A stretch of 64,000 nucleotides of DNA from Enteractinococcus coprophilus (GTDB lineage Bacteria; Actinomycetota; Actinomycetes; Actinomycetales; Micrococcaceae): positions 372,001 to 436,000 of the forward strand of contig NZ_VFOU01000001.1 in NCBI RefSeq assembly GCF_006716305.1, given 5' to 3'. The translations under genes and the position numbers were made by a program. Of the stretch, positions 16,278 to 24,700 are shown piece after piece (the first letter of the stretch is position 1; each line of letters opens with the position of its first letter). The notes under the pieces are model-generated. The model was not told where the DNA came from. It saw nothing but the letters and a program-made list of their open reading frames with translations, and did no database searches.

Positions 16278-16853
16278 CTACCGTGAACGTCCCAGTTTGC
16301 CGGGACCTGCTGTGAAGTACCACGTGTAGAACGCAGCCCAACCACCGACAAATAGCAGGCTCTTAGTTTTACTGCTGCATCCGCGTCGGTCTGCAAGCTT
16401 TCCTAAGGCCCCGACACCACCGGTGACGGCGAGAAATCGTCCCATGCGAGCCGGCACAGATAGTGCCATAAACCTAGCGAACGAGGCGTTGCCGTGGGCC
16501 AGTGTGCGCGCGTAGATCTTATACGGCACCCCGCGGGTTGGCCCCAATACGAGTGCGGACCACCCTTTTTCGTCGAGTTCGCGCTCGACGTCGGCAATCA
16601 TTGTTTTGGAGATGCCGGGGATCGCTGCCAGGGTCTCTTCAGTCTCGTCCGGCGACATGCGCTGGGTGACCAGGTAGTTCGTCGCACCCCCTGCCAATGC
16701 GCCGGCGAGTGCCGAGATGGTGGTGGCAAAACCGCGGCGCGGGTTGTGAAGGGCAAGCCAGCTAGTCCAGAGATCGGGGACGACGAAAAAGACGGTTGCT
16801 TCGGCGGTACCCCAGGCGGCGGCGACGCCGTGGTCCACATATGTACGGAACAT
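16278..16853 (-). CDS. membrane protein of the SNARE-associated/VTT (DedA-like) type
   Basis: A 191-residue protein with four to five hydrophobic segments. The N-terminal GVAAAWGTAEATVFFVVPDLW, the ISALAGALAGGATNYLV glycine-rich segment and the GPTRGVPYKIYARTLAHGNASFARFMALSVPARMGRF region fit small VTT-domain proteins (a GxP loop followed by an Arg-containing helix) related to lipid-scrambling DedA proteins. The match is by pattern only. It is divergent from a phospholipid-type operon across a shared promoter region with an IdeR-like box. Confidence 0.55.
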   Translation of the reverse strand: MFRTYVDHGVAAAWGTAEATVFFVVPDLWTSWLALHNPRRGFATTISALAGALAGGATNYLVTQRMSPDETEETLAAIPGISKTMIADVERELDEKGWSALVLGPTRGVPYKIYARTLAHGNASFARFMALSVPARMGRFLAVTGGVGALGKLADRRGCSSKTKSLLFVGGWAAFYTWYFTAGPGKLGRSR

Positions 16854-16888
16854 CTGGCATCAACTCCCAGAGTGTGCGGTCAGGAATA

Positions 16889-16907
16889 TCTAGGTTTAGC
16901 CTAACCC
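16889..16907. promoter_or_regulatory. IdeR/DtxR-like box between divergent membrane-lipid genes
   Basis: On the minus strand the sequence contains GGTTAGGCTAA, the left and central part of the IdeR/DtxR consensus TTAGGTTAGGCTAACCTAA, agreeing at about 14 of 19 positions. It lies just upstream of a TACACT -10-like element (16914-16919) for the plus-strand operon, so iron-dependent repression is possible. Confidence 0.4.
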
Positions 16908-16956
16908 ACCGCCTACACTGGAGCAGTACTTCCACCGCTGAGATTGACGAGGAACG

Positions 16957-17661
16957 ATGCCGGACATGAACACTCCGCAGGGCACCGATCGGCGTGCTAT
17001 CCCCCAGCGCTCGACGTCGTGGGCGGCCAAACTTGCTGATGTCATGTATGCCGCAAAGCTGACCCCAAATAAAGTGTCAGTAGGTTCTGTGTTCTTCGCC
17101 GCTCTTGGTGGTGTGGCGTTTATCGCCTCTGCTGTGGTCGCCACCGACGGCGCACGGGCTGCCTGGTTGGTTGTTGCGGTGCTATGTATCCCGTTGCGGT
17201 TACTGTTGAACATGCTCGATGGGATGCTGGCCGTGGAAAAGGGCATGCACACCCCAACCGGTGACCTCTTCAATGAAGTGCCAGATCGGGTGGCTGATCT
17301 GATCCTGCTGGCCGCCGCCGGGTACGCCACGCTGGGGGTCTGGGCAACCGACAGCCTCGATTGGGGCGTGGTACTTGGGTGGGCTGCTGCCTCGGCCGCC
17401 GTGATGACCGCCTATGTTCGCACGCTGGGGGCTGCGAACGGGATGGGGAATTTCTTTGATGGCCCAATGGCCAAGCCTGCGCGCATGTGGGTATTGGTCG
17501 TGGCCAGCCTGGCGTCGCTGTTCGAACCGCTTTTCGATGCTCACGGGCTGTTCCTTGCCACCGGATTGGTCATTATCCTGGTGGGCTCGATTGTCACGGT
17601 GATCATGCGGCTGAATCGGATCACCGCCGCGCTGCATGCACGAGAGGCCGATACTCAATGA
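16957..17661 (+). CDS. CDP-alcohol phosphatidyltransferase, YnbA-like
   Basis: A 234-residue membrane enzyme that would join an alcohol to a CDP-activated lipid. The CDP-AP signature appears as LDGMLAVEKGMHTPTGDLFNE followed by VPDRVAD; compared with the canonical DGX2ARX8GX3DX3D, the Arg is Val and the third Asp is Asn. The Asn form is also typical of the E. coli YnbA group. Six hydrophobic segments follow. A GAGGAA ribosome-binding site precedes the ATG. It overlaps the acyltransferase by ATGA and heads a three-gene lipid operon resembling ynbA-ynbB. Confidence 0.8.
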   Translation: MPDMNTPQGTDRRAIPQRSTSWAAKLADVMYAAKLTPNKVSVGSVFFAALGGVAFIASAVVATDGARAAWLVVAVLCIPLRLLLNMLDGMLAVEKGMHTPTGDLFNEVPDRVADLILLAAAGYATLGVWATDSLDWGVVLGWAAASAAVMTAYVRTLGAANGMGNFFDGPMAKPARMWVLVVASLASLFEPLFDAHGLFLATGLVIILVGSIVTVIMRLNRITAALHAREADTQ

Positions 17662-18368
17662 ATAAGCCCTCGGGCCTTTTGAAACGTGGCCTATCGAAAA
17701 CGATTATTGCCGCAGCCGGAGCGAATCTCATCGCCCAGGGCGACGACGGCTCCCCGCCGCATTTTCCAACACAGGCCATCTACTACGCGAATCACTCCTC
17801 GCACTTGGACTTTCTGATGCTGTGGGCCATCATGCCGGCAGAGCTGCAGCCTCGGGTCCGACCGATAGCGGCCGCAGACTACTGGGGTGCCGGCATTCGA
17901 CGCTCGATTGCCCGTGGAATCTTCAACGCGCATCTCGTGCAGCGCTATAAGGACCGCCCGTATACTCGTGCCGATGAGAAAACCACCGTCAGAACAGATT
18001 CGGGCAGCTCACCGAAACAAGGCCAGCTTACCGGGATGACCAAGATCCTCGATGAAGGCGATTCGCTCATCATCTTCCCCGAAGGCACTCGCGGACCGGC
18101 TGATCAGGTCGCCACCTTCCATGCTGGTCTGTACCGACTCGCCAAACATGCCCCGCACATCCCGGTGGTACCGGTGACGCTGAAAAACTTAGGACGCGTA
18201 CTACCCAAAGGAGAGCTCATCCCGGTCCCCCATCTGTCCACCGTCGTGGTGCATCATCCGATCTATCTGCAAGACGACGAGCCCCAGGAAATATTTCTCA
18301 ACCGCGCCCGCAGCATCCTTGCCGAAGAACTTAAAACCGAGGACGCCGTTGAAGGAGACGCCACATGA
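17658..18368 (+). CDS. lysophospholipid acyltransferase (PlsC family)
   Basis: A 236-residue 1-acyl-glycerol-3-phosphate acyltransferase-type protein. The catalytic HX4D motif is NHSSHLDF at about residues 44-51 and the acceptor-binding motif is FPEGTRG at about 141-147. It starts at the ATG overlapping the CDP-alcohol transferase stop (ATGA), and its own stop overlaps the following gene the same way. Together the three genes can make and use a CDP-activated lipid; the exact product is unknown. Confidence 0.85.
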   Translation: MNKPSGLLKRGLSKTIIAAAGANLIAQGDDGSPPHFPTQAIYYANHSSHLDFLMLWAIMPAELQPRVRPIAAADYWGAGIRRSIARGIFNAHLVQRYKDRPYTRADEKTTVRTDSGSSPKQGQLTGMTKILDEGDSLIIFPEGTRGPADQVATFHAGLYRLAKHAPHIPVVPVTLKNLGRVLPKGELIPVPHLSTVVVHHPIYLQDDEPQEIFLNRARSILAEELKTEDAVEGDAT

Positions 18369-19354
18369 TCGGACTCTTTGATGAGACCGTCGTGAGCCTC
18401 TTCGTCAGCATCGTCGGCATCCTCGTCGTGGCCACGATCGTTGCGGTCCTCCTAGGGCTGCGCCATCAAGGCAGCCAAAGTGCCACCTTGAAGAACCTAA
18501 ACCAGCGCATCGGTGCCTGGTGGATCATGGCCATCGGACTGGCGGTCACGTTGTTAATCGGTGAGACCGCCGTCGTCGTGTTATTCCTGGTGCTGTCGTT
18601 CCTTGCGCTGCGCGAATTTCTCACGATTGCCCCGACGCATCGATCAGATCATAAGACGCTGGTCTGGCTGGTCTACATTATTCCGCTGATCAACTACTGG
18701 TTTTTATGGGAGCACTGGTACGGCGCCTTTGCAGTGCTGATCCCGGTATATGCGTTCTTATTCTTGCCGATCCGCAACGCGCTGGTTGGCGACACCGATA
18801 ATTTTTTGCAGCGTGCGGCACTGATTCAATGGGCACTCATGGTGTGTGTCTATGCCATCAGCCACGTGCCGGCGATCATGCAATTACCGGTCATGATGGA
18901 CCTGGGTCGGCAGGAAGCTGAAGGAGCGCCGCTGGGTTCCGGCGGTGCCGAAGGTGCACTGCTGATGCTGTTTCTTGTGGTGGTAGTCCAGCTGTCTGAT
19001 GTGTTCCAGTATGTCTGGGGCAAGACGTTGGGCAAACATCCGGTCGCACCGAAAGTCTCGCCGAATAAGACCTGGGAAGGGCTGATCGGTGGCGTGCTGA
19101 CGGCAACCGCGATCGGAGCCGGCCTGTGGTGGATCACGCCGTTTACCTGGTGGCAGGCCGCGTTGCTGGCTCTGGTTTCCTGCCTGATGGGCTTCTTCGG
19201 TGGGCTAGTGATGTCATCGATCAAACGTGACCGCGGGGTCAAAGACTTTGGCGCGACCATTGCCGGGCACGGCGGGATCATGGACCGGCTAGATTCCCTG
19301 AGCTTCGCAGCGCCGGTGTTTTTCCACCTAGTCCGGTTCTTCTTTACCATCTAG
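18365..19354 (+). CDS. phosphatidate cytidylyltransferase (CdsA/YnbB-like)
   Basis: A 329-residue polytopic protein with about eight membrane segments. The CdsA signature lies near the C-terminus: KVSPNKTWEGLIGG, then SSIKRDRGVKDFGATIAGHGGIMDRLDSLSFAAP, with the metal-binding D-R-D/S residues. It would convert phosphatidate and CTP to CDP-diacylglycerol, supplying the CDP-lipid for the CDP-alcohol transferase two genes upstream. The overlap with the acyltransferase implies translational coupling. A paralogous housekeeping cdsA is expected elsewhere in the genome. Confidence 0.88.
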   Translation: MIGLFDETVVSLFVSIVGILVVATIVAVLLGLRHQGSQSATLKNLNQRIGAWWIMAIGLAVTLLIGETAVVVLFLVLSFLALREFLTIAPTHRSDHKTLVWLVYIIPLINYWFLWEHWYGAFAVLIPVYAFLFLPIRNALVGDTDNFLQRAALIQWALMVCVYAISHVPAIMQLPVMMDLGRQEAEGAPLGSGGAEGALLMLFLVVVVQLSDVFQYVWGKTLGKHPVAPKVSPNKTWEGLIGGVLTATAIGAGLWWITPFTWWQAALLALVSCLMGFFGGLVMSSIKRDRGVKDFGATIAGHGGIMDRLDSLSFAAPVFFHLVRFFFTI

Positions 19355-19509
19355 GTCGAATGCCACGCCTCCAGTACTGAAGATGCACCCGCAGGCCTGC
19401 CCGACCCGATTTTTCCACATATCTTGACGGTGCCGCTCCGCACATAGGGATAATCTCCTAGATTTGCTGGAAACAGTTGTTCTCTATGGTGCAGAATAGG
19501 AATGTGTAT

Positions 19510-19779
19510 ATGTCGGTAGAAACGCTTGCTATTCTCATTTCCGCCGCCGGTTTGCTCGTCACACTGGGCGGTGGGATTTTTGCTGGCTTCGCATGGATGA
19601 TACGACGCACGAACGCCCAATTCGCTGAAGTCCATGAACAGTTCCGTGCAGTTCGTGGAGAATTCCGTGCAGACCTTCACCAATTACGAGGAGAGCTCAC
19701 CGAGGTCAAAATCGCGGTAGCCCGTTTGGAGGGCCCTCGTGACCATCTCATCTGGCCCCGCGGATCAACCAACCAGTAG
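19510..19779 (+). CDS. small membrane-anchored coiled-coil protein
   Basis: An 89-residue protein with one N-terminal membrane helix (LAILISAAGLLVTLGGGIFAGFAWMI) followed by a heptad-like stretch (FAEVHEQFRAVRGEFRADLHQLRGELTEVKIAVARLEGP). The ATG at 19510 follows an AGGA ribosome-binding site; the frame is open further up without one. Similar short proteins with an N-terminal helix and repeating F-x-x-V/L segments are common in actinobacteria, of unknown function. It converges on the lipoprotein gene with only 13 nt between stops. Confidence 0.65.
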   Translation: MSVETLAILISAAGLLVTLGGGIFAGFAWMIRRTNAQFAEVHEQFRAVRGEFRADLHQLRGELTEVKIAVARLEGPRDHLIWPRGSTNQ

Positions 19780-19792
19780 AAGCCCCCGCAGG

Positions 19793-20221
19793 CTAGTTGA
19801 TTTCCGCTTCGCAGATCTCAATAAGGTTGCGTTCGGCTTCCATGATCTCGTTGAGGTCTGATGAACCCATCAGTTCTGCTTTCTCGTCAACGGATACATC
19901 TGGGTCTGCCAGGGTGTTGACGATCTCGAACATGGGCAGGGTTTTGGAGGCTTCTTCGACGAATATTTCGTCTTGGGAGTTATCAAGGAGTGCCTTGAAG
20001 TCGTTGGTGGCATCGTCGATCATGGCGCGGGTTGCATCGGCGTCGTAGGATGCACCGGAACCGACCTGCTGCATCGCTTCCCCGATGGCGCCGGCGTGCT
20101 CCTGATCAAATTCCCAGTAGTCCTCACAGGAACTTGCCAGTGCGCTGCCGCCACATGCGGTGAGACCAAAAACGGCTGCTGTAGCTACGCCAGCAAAGAC
20201 AAGGTGACGACGAATATGCAT
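19793..20221 (-). CDS. small lipoprotein of unknown function
   Basis: A 142-residue exported protein. The signal peptide ends in the lipobox LTAC (VFGLTACGGSALASSC), so Cys23 should be lipidated after cleavage. The mature part is acidic and helical (EEASKTLPMFEIVNTLADPDVSVDEKAELM). The HIRRH basic start and hydrophobic core are standard. No known domain was recognised. It stands alone between nagB and the coiled-coil gene. Confidence 0.75.
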   Translation of the reverse strand: MHIRRHLVFAGVATAAVFGLTACGGSALASSCEDYWEFDQEHAGAIGEAMQQVGSGASYDADATRAMIDDATNDFKALLDNSQDEIFVEEASKTLPMFEIVNTLADPDVSVDEKAELMGSSDLNEIMEAERNLIEICEAEIN

Positions 20222-20409
20222 GAGAAAATGGTTCCTTCAAGGTGAGTGATCAGCGCGTGGGGCGGGAAAAGCCCTGCCCCACGCTACCGAGGTTTCACAA
20301 GGAACCAAAATTGGTTGAAGGCGCTAGCAAACACGTTTCCAAAGTCGTCGGCGACAATTCATGAAACATTCACCTGCGACGGCGCCTGGCTGTTGGCAGC
20401 TATAGGGCG

Positions 20410-21162
20410 TTAGTTCACTTTCAGCGGCTCGCAGTCAACTTTTGCAGCGGCTGCTTCGTCTAGATAGAACACACAATCGCTGTGCAGTTGCAGCCCGGAT
20501 CCTGGGCGGTCTTCGGCCGGTGGCTGCGCCAAGGAGTCCCGAATGGCATCGGCTTTTGCTTCACCGAAAGCCATCAGGATGGCCTTGCGGGATTTCAGAA
20601 TGGTGCCGATGCCCTGAGTCACGGCCAGGGGTGGGACTTCATCGACGCTGTCAAAGAACCGAGAATTGTCTTGGCGGGTCATATCGGTGAGACGACCGAC
20701 GTGGGTTGGCGCATCAAAGGGTGTGCCGGGTTCGTTGAACCCGATGTGGCCATTGCGGCCGATGCCCAGCAACTGCAGGTCAATGCCGCCGGCGGCTTCA
20801 ATGTGTTCGTCATAGTAGCGGACCGGGCCTTCGGTGGCATCGTCGGGGGCTTCAGGTACGTGGACCTGGGATGGCTCGACACCCAGCGGAACGGTCACGG
20901 TGCGGTTGATGACGGCGTGGTATGACTCGGGGTGATCCCATGGCAGTCCGATGTATTCGTCCAGTGCAAAGAACTGCAACTGGGAAACATCGGTGTTGTG
21001 TTCTTTGATTTTTTCTGCCAGCAGCTCGTAGGCCAGTTCCGGGGTGGAACCGGTGGCGACGCCGATGACCGCGTTAGGTTTTTCCACGATCAGGTCGTGC
21101 AGCGTCTGAGCGACCTCTTCGGAGGCGTTGACCTTATCGGGCAGAATTTTTACTTTTACCAT
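20410..21162 (-). CDS. nagB: glucosamine-6-phosphate deaminase
   Basis: A 250-residue enzyme converting glucosamine-6-phosphate to fructose-6-phosphate and ammonia. Motifs are IGVATGSTPELAYELL (phosphate loop), FFALDEYIGLPWDHPESYH (catalytic Asp) and LLGIGRNGHIGFNEPG (catalytic His and Glu). Length and order match the family. It is a single gene here, without nagA or a sugar transporter nearby. It links amino-sugar use to glycolysis. Confidence 0.95.
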   Translation of the reverse strand: MVKVKILPDKVNASEEVAQTLHDLIVEKPNAVIGVATGSTPELAYELLAEKIKEHNTDVSQLQFFALDEYIGLPWDHPESYHAVINRTVTVPLGVEPSQVHVPEAPDDATEGPVRYYDEHIEAAGGIDLQLLGIGRNGHIGFNEPGTPFDAPTHVGRLTDMTRQDNSRFFDSVDEVPPLAVTQGIGTILKSRKAILMAFGEAKADAIRDSLAQPPAEDRPGSGLQLHSDCVFYLDEAAAAKVDCEPLKVN

Positions 21163-21302
21163 TCGTTATCCCCGTTCGGATTGTTTTAGGCATTAAGTGT
21201 AACGGCATCATCCGTGTTTCCTCACCGGCTGATTTCCCGCGTGCCGATTTCTTCACTTTACACCGGCGACCTATCCTCACCGCTATACGTAGCGGGTCAA
21301 AA

Positions 21303-21896
21303 TCAATCGAGCCCGCGAACGACCAGGGCATCTGCCATATCGTCGGCGTGTTTCAACGACAGCACTAATACCGGTACGACCCACGCCCAGGGGGCTAAGC
21401 GCACGCCGCGAGCGTGCTGGGCGTCACGGACCTGACCAATGAATCCCATAATCTGGCCTAGTGCCGACAGCATCAACGCGACTGCCAGTGCGACCTTGCT
21501 GGGGTTGACGCCCAAGGGCTCGAACGGCGTCATAAGTTTTTCCACCGTGACGACTAGGTGTTTGATTCTGGTGGTGCGGGTGAAGAGTTGGGCAGCCAGG
21601 ATGATGGTGGTTAGCCGCGCAACCACGGTGGTTGCGACTTCGGGCTCGTTGAAGATCAGTTGGGTGACCAGCAAGAAGACCAGCAGAAAGGCCATGCGCA
21701 GCACATCGGTGACCATGATGCGCAGCGGAATTCGGGCAAGGACGTAGCCCAGCAATGGGATGGCGACGACCAAGATGGACCAGTAGGAGTCCGGGAGGAA
21801 GAACAGGGCAGCCGAACCGATGGCTAACAGGGCGAGCTTGAGTCCGGTGGGCATTCGGTGTAAAAACGAGCCAGCAGGATAGTACAGGGAGAGCAT
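21303..21896 (-). CDS. bioN: biotin ECF transporter T-component
   Basis: A 197-residue EcfT-type membrane protein with four to five hydrophobic segments. The characteristic coupling motifs of EcfT (an A-R-G triplet in two cytoplasmic helices) appear as AQHARGVRLAP and ADALVVRGLD. The start was placed at MLSLYYPAGS, whose ATG lies right after the bioM stop; the open frame upstream lies inside bioM. It completes the BioMNY transporter together with bioM and bioY at the other end of the cluster. Confidence 0.88.
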   Translation of the reverse strand: MLSLYYPAGSFLHRMPTGLKLALLAIGSAALFFLPDSYWSILVVAIPLLGYVLARIPLRIMVTDVLRMAFLLVFLLVTQLIFNEPEVATTVVARLTTIILAAQLFTRTTRIKHLVVTVEKLMTPFEPLGVNPSKVALAVALMLSALGQIMGFIGQVRDAQHARGVRLAPWAWVVPVLVLSLKHADDMADALVVRGLD

Positions 21897-21897
21897 G

Positions 21898-22566
21898 TCA
21901 GCCGATGTGCTCCAAGTAGCGGTCGATCGCATCTGAGCCACGGTGGGCGATCTTGGCGTCATGAATCCAGATGATGTCCTGGCATTTGGCGGCCAGCTGC
22001 AGGTCGTGGGTGATGAGGATCAGCTGCCGGTCTTCGGAGGCAAAGAGTTGTTCCCCGACGAGTTTGGCATAGCGGGCATCCAGCATGGTGGTGGGCTCAT
22101 CGGCAATCAGCACATCTGGTCGGGTGGCTAGTACTGAGGCCAACGCGAGGCGTTGAAGCTGCCCGGAGGACAGCGACAGGGCGGGCCGATCGGCGAATTC
22201 GGCCAGATCGTGTTCGGCCAGTACCGCCTCCAGGGTCGCCTGGCGTTGGTCTTTGGGCAGATGACGCAGGGACAGTTCGATATCTTCGGCGACCGAGGGC
22301 ATAATCACTTGCGCTGCCGCATTGGCGATGATCATTCCGACGCGGCGGGCTAGCTGTTTGCGCCCGGTGGCGACTTCGATGTCGTGGATCTTGGCCGAGC
22401 CGGTGTAGTCCAGCAGCCCGGAGAGCACTTTGGCCAGGGTCGATTTGCCCGAGCCGTTCTCGCCAATGATCGCCGTCGTGGGCGCATCCAGGGTGGCCGA
22501 GACGTTGTCCAGCAGGACGGCGTCGTCTGGTTTGACCGTGACGGTCACGTTTTGCAGTTCAATCAT
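21898..22566 (-). CDS. bioM: biotin ECF transporter ATPase component
   Basis: A 222-residue ABC ATPase. Walker A is GENGSGKST, the signature is LSLSSGQLQRLALA, Walker B is VLIADEPTTMLD and the switch His is in LILITHD. It energises biotin uptake with bioN and bioY. Its start overlaps the thiolase stop by four nt, and its stop abuts bioN, so the five genes from bioY to bioN form one transcript. Confidence 0.92.
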   Translation of the reverse strand: MIELQNVTVTVKPDDAVLLDNVSATLDAPTTAIIGENGSGKSTLAKVLSGLLDYTGSAKIHDIEVATGRKQLARRVGMIIANAAAQVIMPSVAEDIELSLRHLPKDQRQATLEAVLAEHDLAEFADRPALSLSSGQLQRLALASVLATRPDVLIADEPTTMLDARYAKLVGEQLFASEDRQLILITHDLQLAAKCQDIIWIHDAKIAHRGSDAIDRYLEHIG

Positions 22567-23606
22567 AGGTTCCTCACCAGCACGGCGGCCCCCATGCCGC
22601 CTGCGACTGCGGCAGCAATGAGGCCGTAGGTTCCGGCCGGTGCGTTGTGTAGTTGTTCAATGGTGGTTAATAAAGCGATGACGCCCGATGCGGCCCATGG
22701 ATGGCCGTGAGCCAGGGCGCCGCCGTGGAGGTTGACCGCGGTTGGGTCGAGTTTGAGACGCTGGCAGACCGCAAGCACTTGGGCAGCATAGGCCTCAACG
22801 ATATCGATGACGCTGATGTCGTGGATGTGCAGGCGGTGGGCTGTTAGTAAAGCATCGATCGCAGGGGCTGCGGCGATGCCCGGCAGGGCGGGGTCGGCCC
22901 CAACCAGCCGGTAGTCTACGATTTCCACCCCGAGATGGCTGTCAACGGTGGTCTCGGGTGCTAGCGCCACGACGGCTGCGGCATCAGCGATGCGAGCGGC
23001 CGATAGTCCGGTCACGGTGGCCAGCGGGTGATTGGTCACGGGGTCAAGTCGGCCAAGTAGTTTGGTCACATCACGGGGGCCGTCGTCGGGACGACCGCCA
23101 ACCAGGAAGTGTGAGGGATGGTCCAAGGCACGCTGGTGGCTGTGTAGCGCGTAGGTTTCTTGAGCTTCGCGGCTGATGTCGTAGTCGATGGCGAGCCGGT
23201 CTGCCGCCTCGGTCATATCCGGGTCGGGGAAACCTTTCGGCGCGAAAGCCGCCTGGGTTCGTTTACCATCGGGCCAGGCGGTGGAGGGGGATTCGGTGCC
23301 GCCGGCGACCACGGTTTGCCCGGTCATTTTGGCATGGGCTGCGGCTTGGCCCACAGCTAGCAGGCTGGAGCCACACTGAGCATCCAGGGTGACGGCGCCG
23401 GTGGTTTCCCAGCCGGTGCCAAGCGTGGCGATTCGGGCTACATTGCCTCCGGGGCCCACGGTGTTGCCCAGCATGACCAGATCGGGTTGGCGCCGCATTG
23501 CGGAGAGGACGGTCGCGGCGAGCTGGTCGTCGGTCATGTCAGATTGGCCGCGGTGCCAGCCGGTGATCGCGGTCCGGGCACCGGCGGTGACAACAATGCG
23601 GGTCAT
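22563..23606 (-). CDS. thiolase-family protein in the biotin cluster (YhfS-like), second active-site Cys missing
   Basis: A 347-residue thiolase. The acyl-carrying Cys78 is present (TLDAQCGSS) and His302 lies in ALAHGHPWAAS. The usual second Cys in CxGGG near the C-terminus is replaced: the segment reads AAAVAGGMG with Ala333 at the Cys position. Without that acid/base Cys, normal degradative thiolysis is doubtful, while decarboxylative or acyl-transfer chemistry remains possible. The arrangement BioY-ligase-thiolase matches Bacillus yhfU-yhfT-yhfS, a biotin-regulated set of unproven role. It overlaps both neighbours by 4 nt. At 347 residues it is shorter than standard thiolases of about 390. 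Confidence 0.8.
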   Translation of the reverse strand: MTRIVVTAGARTAITGWHRGQSDMTDDQLAATVLSAMRRQPDLVMLGNTVGPGGNVARIATLGTGWETTGAVTLDAQCGSSLLAVGQAAAHAKMTGQTVVAGGTESPSTAWPDGKRTQAAFAPKGFPDPDMTEAADRLAIDYDISREAQETYALHSHQRALDHPSHFLVGGRPDDGPRDVTKLLGRLDPVTNHPLATVTGLSAARIADAAAVVALAPETTVDSHLGVEIVDYRLVGADPALPGIAAAPAIDALLTAHRLHIHDISVIDIVEAYAAQVLAVCQRLKLDPTAVNLHGGALAHGHPWAASGVIALLTTIEQLHNAPAGTYGLIAAAVAGGMGAAVLVRNL

Positions 23607-24700
23607 GCTACCTCCGGGACTACTCGCCGAATCTTACCCGAAGGGGTGCGCGGCAGCTGGTTCACGCGATGCCATTGCACCGGCCGGGCCGCTTTAGGTA
23701 ACCGAGAGCGCGCCCAGGCCCGTAGCTCAGAGATCTCGGCGTTGCCCACAATCCATGCGACGACGCGTTGACCAAGCACCGCATCAGGTTGTCCCAGCAC
23801 CAGACAAGCAGCCACCTGCGGGTGCGCGGTGATGACGCGTTCGACGTCGGCGGGCACCACGGTCGCGCCGGCGGTCAGAATCGCACCGTCGCCCCGGCCA
23901 AGGAACTCCAGGATGCCGTCGGTTTCGTGCACACGATCACCAACGGTTGCCCACCGCACGCCGTCGATGACCTCGGTGCGCAATGTGCCACCGATGACGT
24001 CCAGGGCGAGCTGTTGGCTAGCCACCCACAGCTCGCCATCGATGATGCGAGTGGTGACGCCGTCAAATGCCTGCATGCCATCCCCGGTATCCCAGGCAAC
24101 CAGGCTCAGCTCGGATGCACCAACATAGGGCACGACACGCAGCCCGAGTCGTTCAGCGTTTTCGGCTAGTTGAGCGGGCAGACGGTCGCCGCCGACCAAC
24201 ACGGTGTCAATGGTCGATGGGGTTCCGGCTTCCAGTAGCTTCACCAGGTGTTCCAGCCATAGTGGTGTGAGGTGTGCGGCCACCGCTCGATTCAGCCCGG
24301 GGTCACCGGTTTCCGGGATGACCAATGCCAGGTGGGATTCCTGTGCCCAAGCCGCTGAGAATAGCGCCATCGACGACACCTGGTGCACCGGCATCCATAG
24401 TCCGTCGCCTGGACGCAGGCCGAGCTCAGCATTGAGCGGTGCGAAGGCTACCCGCCAGCTGTCAGCGGTGCGCACCACGATCTTCGGGGCACCGGTAGTG
24501 CCAGAAGTTAGCACAGCCCAAGCCGCGGCCTCTGGCAGCGAGATCGCCAGCGCGTCGTCGGCAATCGGCGCCCTGGGATCGGTGATCAGTGGGACGCCAC
24601 CGTCGGCACGCACGCTTAGCGCTTGTGCCAACGCGTCGGCTGCTCGCGCTGCGTTAATGAGCGACAGGTTCCGGGGCACGTTTGGCTGATTCCATCGCAA
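23603..24700 (-). CDS. AMP-forming acyl-CoA ligase in the biotin cluster (YhfT-like)
   Basis: A 365-residue, compact adenylate-forming enzyme. The P-loop is AVLTSGTTGAPKIVVRT, followed by ELSLVAWDTGDG, VGDRVHETDGILEFLGRGDGAI (hinge GRGD) and the C-terminal catalytic Lys in QLPRTPSGKIRR. It lacks the N-terminal subdomain of full-length ligases, like YhfT and MenE-type short forms. The start region overlaps the bioY end by 47 nt; a GTG eight codons in is an alternative. Likely to activate a (di)carboxylic acid, possibly a pimelate precursor; this is inference. Confidence 0.78.
   Translation of the reverse strand: MRWNQPNVPRNLSLINAARAADALAQALSVRADGGVPLITDPRAPIADDALAISLPEAAAWAVLTSGTTGAPKIVVRTADSWRVAFAPLNAELGLRPGDGLWMPVHQVSSMALFSAAWAQESHLALVIPETGDPGLNRAVAAHLTPLWLEHLVKLLEAGTPSTIDTVLVGGDRLPAQLAENAERLGLRVVPYVGASELSLVAWDTGDGMQAFDGVTTRIIDGELWVASQQLALDVIGGTLRTEVIDGVRWATVGDRVHETDGILEFLGRGDGAILTAGATVVPADVERVITAHPQVAACLVLGQPDAVLGQRVVAWIVGNAEISELRAWARSRLPKAARPVQWHRVNQLPRTPSGKIRRVVPEVA

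Noticed and set aside
20252-20283. GCGTGGGGC..GCCCCACGC hairpin between nagB and the lipoprotein
   Set aside because: GC-rich stem but no T-run in either direction; could be a weak terminator of nagB, not enough to list as one.
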